A stretch of DNA of 64,000 nucleotides from Euryodendron excelsum (taxonomy: Eukaryota > Streptophyta > Magnoliopsida > Ericales > Pentaphylacaceae): contig CM065380.1 of assembly GCA_033060915.1 (NCBI GenBank), forward strand, positions 42,441,001 to 42,505,000, in the 5' to 3' direction. Each line of letters opens with the position of its first letter. The stretch's first letter is position 1. The notes below the pieces were generated by a model that had not been told where the DNA came from, did not search any database, and saw only the letters and a program-made list of their open reading frames with translations. Positions 60,640-64,000 of this stretch are shown here, in pieces. The position numbers and the translations under genes are program-made.

Positions 60640-61100
60640 TATTCTAATTCCAATCCCACTCTCGAGACAGTTTATTCCTTGAGACGGTTCCAATCCAAGC
60701 ACGTCTCTTCGGAGACGGTAAGACCCCTTTCCAATCCCACTCTCGAGACAGTTTATTTCTCGAGACGGTTCCAATCCAAGCGCGTCTCTTCGAGACGATA
60801 AGTCCCCTTTCCAATCCCACTCTCGAGACAATTTATTCCTCGAGACGGTTCCAATCCAGGCGCGTCTCTTCGGAGACGATAAGTCCCCTTTCCAATCCCT
60901 CTCTCGAGACAGTTTATTCCTCGAGACGGTTCCAATCCAAGCGCGTCTCCTCGGAGACGGTAAGACCCCTTTCCAATCCCTCTCTCGAGACAGTTTATTC
61001 CTCGAGACGGTTCCAATTCAGGCACGTCTCTTCGGAGATGATAAGTCCCCTTTCCAATCCCTCTCTCGAGACAGTTTATTCCTCGAGACGGTCCGAGTAG
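60640..61100. repeat. 81-bp VNTR in U3 of LTR H
   Basis: Six copies: CTCTCGAGACAG restarts at 60659, 60740, 60820, 60901, 60982 and 61063. Each unit holds TCGAGACGGTTCCAATCC and CGTCTCTTCGGAGACGGTAAG, an internal dyad (GTCTC...GAGAC). 27 codons long, so open frames across it are incidental. Confidence 0.9.
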
Positions 61101-61360
61101 CGAAACTACTCACAAAACCGTTAGAGTAGCGGAAATACTCACAAATAGGTCGATATAGGGAATTGGCAACAAACCCCTATGTCATGACGACCGCCGTTAG
61201 AGTGGCGGAAACACTTAAAACCCAGGTCAACACCAATGTCTGTTAGCCCACTTCGGTGGAAAATGACCAAACTGCCCTTAGGACCTTTTCCGAGACTCTC
61301 CGGTCAAGATAACCATTTTGCCCCTAAGCATCCGAATGCCCCGCGAACCACACTGGCTTT

Positions 61361-61990
61361 GGGTATCAAACCGGTAGCCCTATGAGAATACTTTTTATAG
61401 TACTCTCAACCTTCCTTTATCTTTCCGGATCATTTCGAGTCAGTTCCGGCCAACCCGGTACAAAATGATCGTTTTGCCCCTAGTGGGCCGGTCTCCTTTT
61501 TCGACCATACCGGCTCTGGGTATCAAACCGGTAACCCTCTGAGAATAATTTTTATAGTACTCTCAACCTTCCTTTATCTTTCCGGATCATTCCGAGTCAG
61601 TTCCGGCCAACCCGGTACAAAAGGACCGTTTTGCCCCTAGTGGGCCGATCTCCTTTTTCGACCATACCGGCTCTAGATATCAAACCGGTAACCCTCTGAG
61701 AATACTTTTTATAGTACTCTCAACCTTTCTTTATCTTTCCAGATCATTCCGAGTCAGTTCCGTCCGACCCGGTGTGAAATGACTGTTTTGCCCCTGGTGG
61801 GCCGGTCTCCTTTTCCGACCACGCCGGCTCTGGGAATCAAACCGGCAACCTCCGGGAACATTCTGAATAATGTTTTCAGATCCCAAGTCTTCTTCCGGGA
61901 TAGTCCGAGTTTGTCCCGGCCCCCTTGATTATGTGGTGAAGCCTTAGCCTTGTATGTTCACGACCCCAAATTGCATTGTGCATATCATAG
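61361..61990. repeat. 157-bp VNTR in U3 of LTR H
   Basis: GGGTATCAAACCGGTA or close variants occur at 61361, 61518, 61675 and 61832, exactly 157 bp apart, with TTTATAGTACTCTCAACC and GACCGTTTTGCCCCTAGTGG between. Solo LTR 22753 has three such units; LTRs A and G have about two. Confidence 0.85.
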
Positions 61991-64000
61991 TCTTGCCTCT
62001 TCCAAAATTCGTTTTCGAACTCGTTTTCAAAATCGTTTTCAAACTTGTTTTCAAGATTGCATCAAAATCTCTTTTTTAAAAACTTGTTTTCAAAACCACA
62101 ATCCTAGGGTGATTCTAGCCTTTCCATGGCTAGGGTTGCTTTAGGAAATTGTTACATTAAAAGTGACCTTTTTGGTCTATATTTTCAAATCAAATTGTTT
62201 TCTAAAACCACTTTCTTAAAGTGGTTCTAGCCTTCTCATGGCTAGAATCACTTTAGGAAAGTGAGATGTTTTTACATCTTCTCAAAAACTCTCTCTTCAA
62301 AAAGTCTTTCTTCCTAAAAATCTCTTTTTCAACATACTTTCCTAAAACTCTCCTCTCCAAAATGGTTTTCAAAAACTCCCTTCCAAAATCTATTTTTCAA
62401 AACTCCCTTTTTCAACTCCTTTCCAAAAACTCCTTTCCAAAAATCTTTCCAAAAACTCTCTTTCCAAAATCTTCCTTCTAGAAATTCCTCTCTAGGATTT
62501 CTTTCCAAAACCTTCGTTTCCAAAAAACGCACTTTCCAAAAACTCTTTCCTTAGAGCCCAAGTCAAGCCCTAGAACCCACCATTAGGAAACCCTAATTTT
62601 CTTTCCAAAAACATAATTTTCAAACTTTGCCCCAAACCTAGGTTTCCAAAACCTCTTGCTTTCACATCCAAACGATACACGTTTCCAAAAGCTTTTTTTC
62701 TACGTCAAAACTATAATTTTTCAAAACTAGGGTTTCTAGAATCTCCCTTTCCAAATTCTTGTTAAATCCTATCTTCCCTTTAGGAAACTAAATCAAATCT
62801 TCCCATTTAGGAAACCAAATCCAATCCTCCGTTTTTGGAAACAAAATCAAACTTTCTCTTTTAGAAACCAAATCCAATCCCTTCCTAATCCAACTCTTTC
62901 TTAACTCAAATCTTTCTTAAATTTCCATTTTCCTAAATCTTAAGTTTCCAAAACTTAAACATAAAACTCTTTCACAAAATTCTAAAATTCAACCCTTTTC
63001 CTAATTCTATCCTCTTTCCAAATCTTAACTTTTTCGAACCTTTCCTAAACTCAAACCCTTCCTAATCTCAAGATTTCTTAAAACTCTAAAACTTTCTAAA
63101 TCCTAAACTTTCTAAAATTCGAATCTTTCCAAATTCAAAATTTCCTAAATTCAAAACTTTCTTAAGTTAAATCTTTCTAAACCCAAATCTTCCTAAATTC
63201 TAAACTTTCCCAAAACTTCAACTCTTTCCAATTTCAAAACTCTCTTGTTTCCAAAGCTTTCTTATTTTCAAAACTTCCTTATTTTCCTAAACTTTCCCAC
63301 TTTCAAAACTTCCCTTTTTCGAAACATTCCAACATTCAAAACTTTCTTAATTTGAAACTTTCCAAATTCTAAGCCTTTCTTAAACTAGACTTTTCCTAAT
63401 TTAAAACATTTCTAAATTCAAAACTTTCCGATTTTCAAAACTTTCCTAATTTGGGAACTTTCCTAATCTTAAAACCTTTCCTTTTTCAAAAACTTTCTAA
63501 ACTCGAAACTTTCCTATTTTCAAAACTTCCTTATTTCAAAAAATTTCCTAATTTGAAAACTTTCTTAAACCTAAAACTTTCTTAATTCCAAACTTTTCTA
63601 AAGTTGAAACATTCCAAATTCAAAGCTTTCCTAAGTTGAAACTTTCCTAATTCTAAAACCTTCTTAAATCGAACTTTTCCTAATTCAAACATTTCCTAAA
63701 TCCAATCTTCCCTAATTTCCTAAACCTTCCAAGTCAAGTCAAATATTTTCTAAGTCTCTTCTCTTTCCTAAGTCTAGGTTTCCTAAAATCAAATCTTTCC
63801 AAAATCAATCTTTCCAAAGCAAGTCCAATCTTCTCAATTTCAATTTCCAATCTCCTCTTCTAATCTCAAATCAAATTCAATTTTCAATTCAATCTCTTTC
63901 TTCCAATCCAATCTCTCTCTTCAAATCAATCTCTTTTCAATCGGACTCCGGTCCGAACTACGACTGACCTGATTCCCCCAAAGGGATACGTAGGCAACCT

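Larger units (their letters stand above)
60450..64000 (+). mobile_element. Long LTR H, running off the window
   Basis: Starts TATAAGCACCCTATTTT (TG mutated to TA) within a 179-bp repeat unit, with no polypurine tract before it. It holds an 81-bp VNTR (60640-61100), a 157-bp VNTR (61361-61990) and the purine-repeat block (62300-63900). At about 61919 the sequence jumps from GTCCGAGTTTGTCCCGG to CCCCCTTGATTATGTGG, so the core promoter is deleted. The match ends about 720 bp short of the LTR 3' end. Confidence 0.8.

Noticed and set aside
60544..61025. Minus-strand repeat proteins (GINCLERGIGKG-type units)
   Set aside because: 81-bp VNTR in LTR U3, a multiple of three, with no start or neighbours indicating a gene.

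Overview
The window comes from a repeat-dense nuclear genome of a flowering plant, very probably a eudicot. It carries Ty3/Gypsy retrotransposons of the Tat/Ogre and Athila lineages and an endogenous caulimovirid (plant pararetrovirus). No host housekeeping gene, rRNA or tRNA gene was recognised. I cannot name the species.

Almost everything can be read as one family of very-long-LTR Tat/Ogre-like elements, nested and partly deleted. The LTR is about 3.9-5.1 kb. In element orientation it starts TGTAAGCACCCC and ends GGGCGCGACA, and it carries a TATAAATA promoter and a 1-2 kb degenerate purine-rich block. Element A (minus strand) has a truncated 3' LTR (281-1246), a polypurine tract (1247-1260), a 69-bp minisatellite (1430-2420), a long non-coding block, an intact gag (5260-6567), a leader, a tRNA-Arg-like PBS (8171-8186) and a 5' LTR (8189-12423). 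Element B (plus strand) surrounds A. Its 5' LTR tail is at 1-280, and the right half of its gag resumes exactly at 12424. It then has a post-gag frame (13300-13905), an antisense plant-mobile-domain (PMD) gene (15838-17644), a PPT (19431-19445) and a 3' LTR (19446-21427). Element D (plus strand, 51840-60449) has the same layout without gag. Reverse transcriptase and integrase are absent from A, B and D, so they look non-autonomous and presumably depend on enzymes made elsewhere.

From 21428 to 46017 the window is LTR inside LTR. Solo LTR 22753-27603 has perfect TATGG target duplications and sits in an older LTR (21428-30000). A degraded Athila gag-pol lies at 30001-33410. A minus-strand LTR (33411-38560) has some internal sequence after it. 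A plus-strand LTR (39431-46017) contains the solo LTR 40121-43994, with target duplications CTCAT/CTCGT.

At 46018-50840 lies an endogenous caulimovirid in two head-to-head pieces. A minus-strand piece runs from coat protein through protease and RT to RNase H. A plus-strand coat-protein piece follows. They share a near-identical 715-bp inverted repeat. All reading frames are interrupted.

After element D's antisense gene there is an array of about 17 copies of a 179-bp repeat (57366-60449). It is interrupted by another long LTR (60450 to the window end). The most unusual content is the repeated combination in gag-only elements of an uncharacterised post-gag frame, a PMD gene on the opposite strand with a likely intron, promoter-proximal dyads and tandem repeats near the 3' end.
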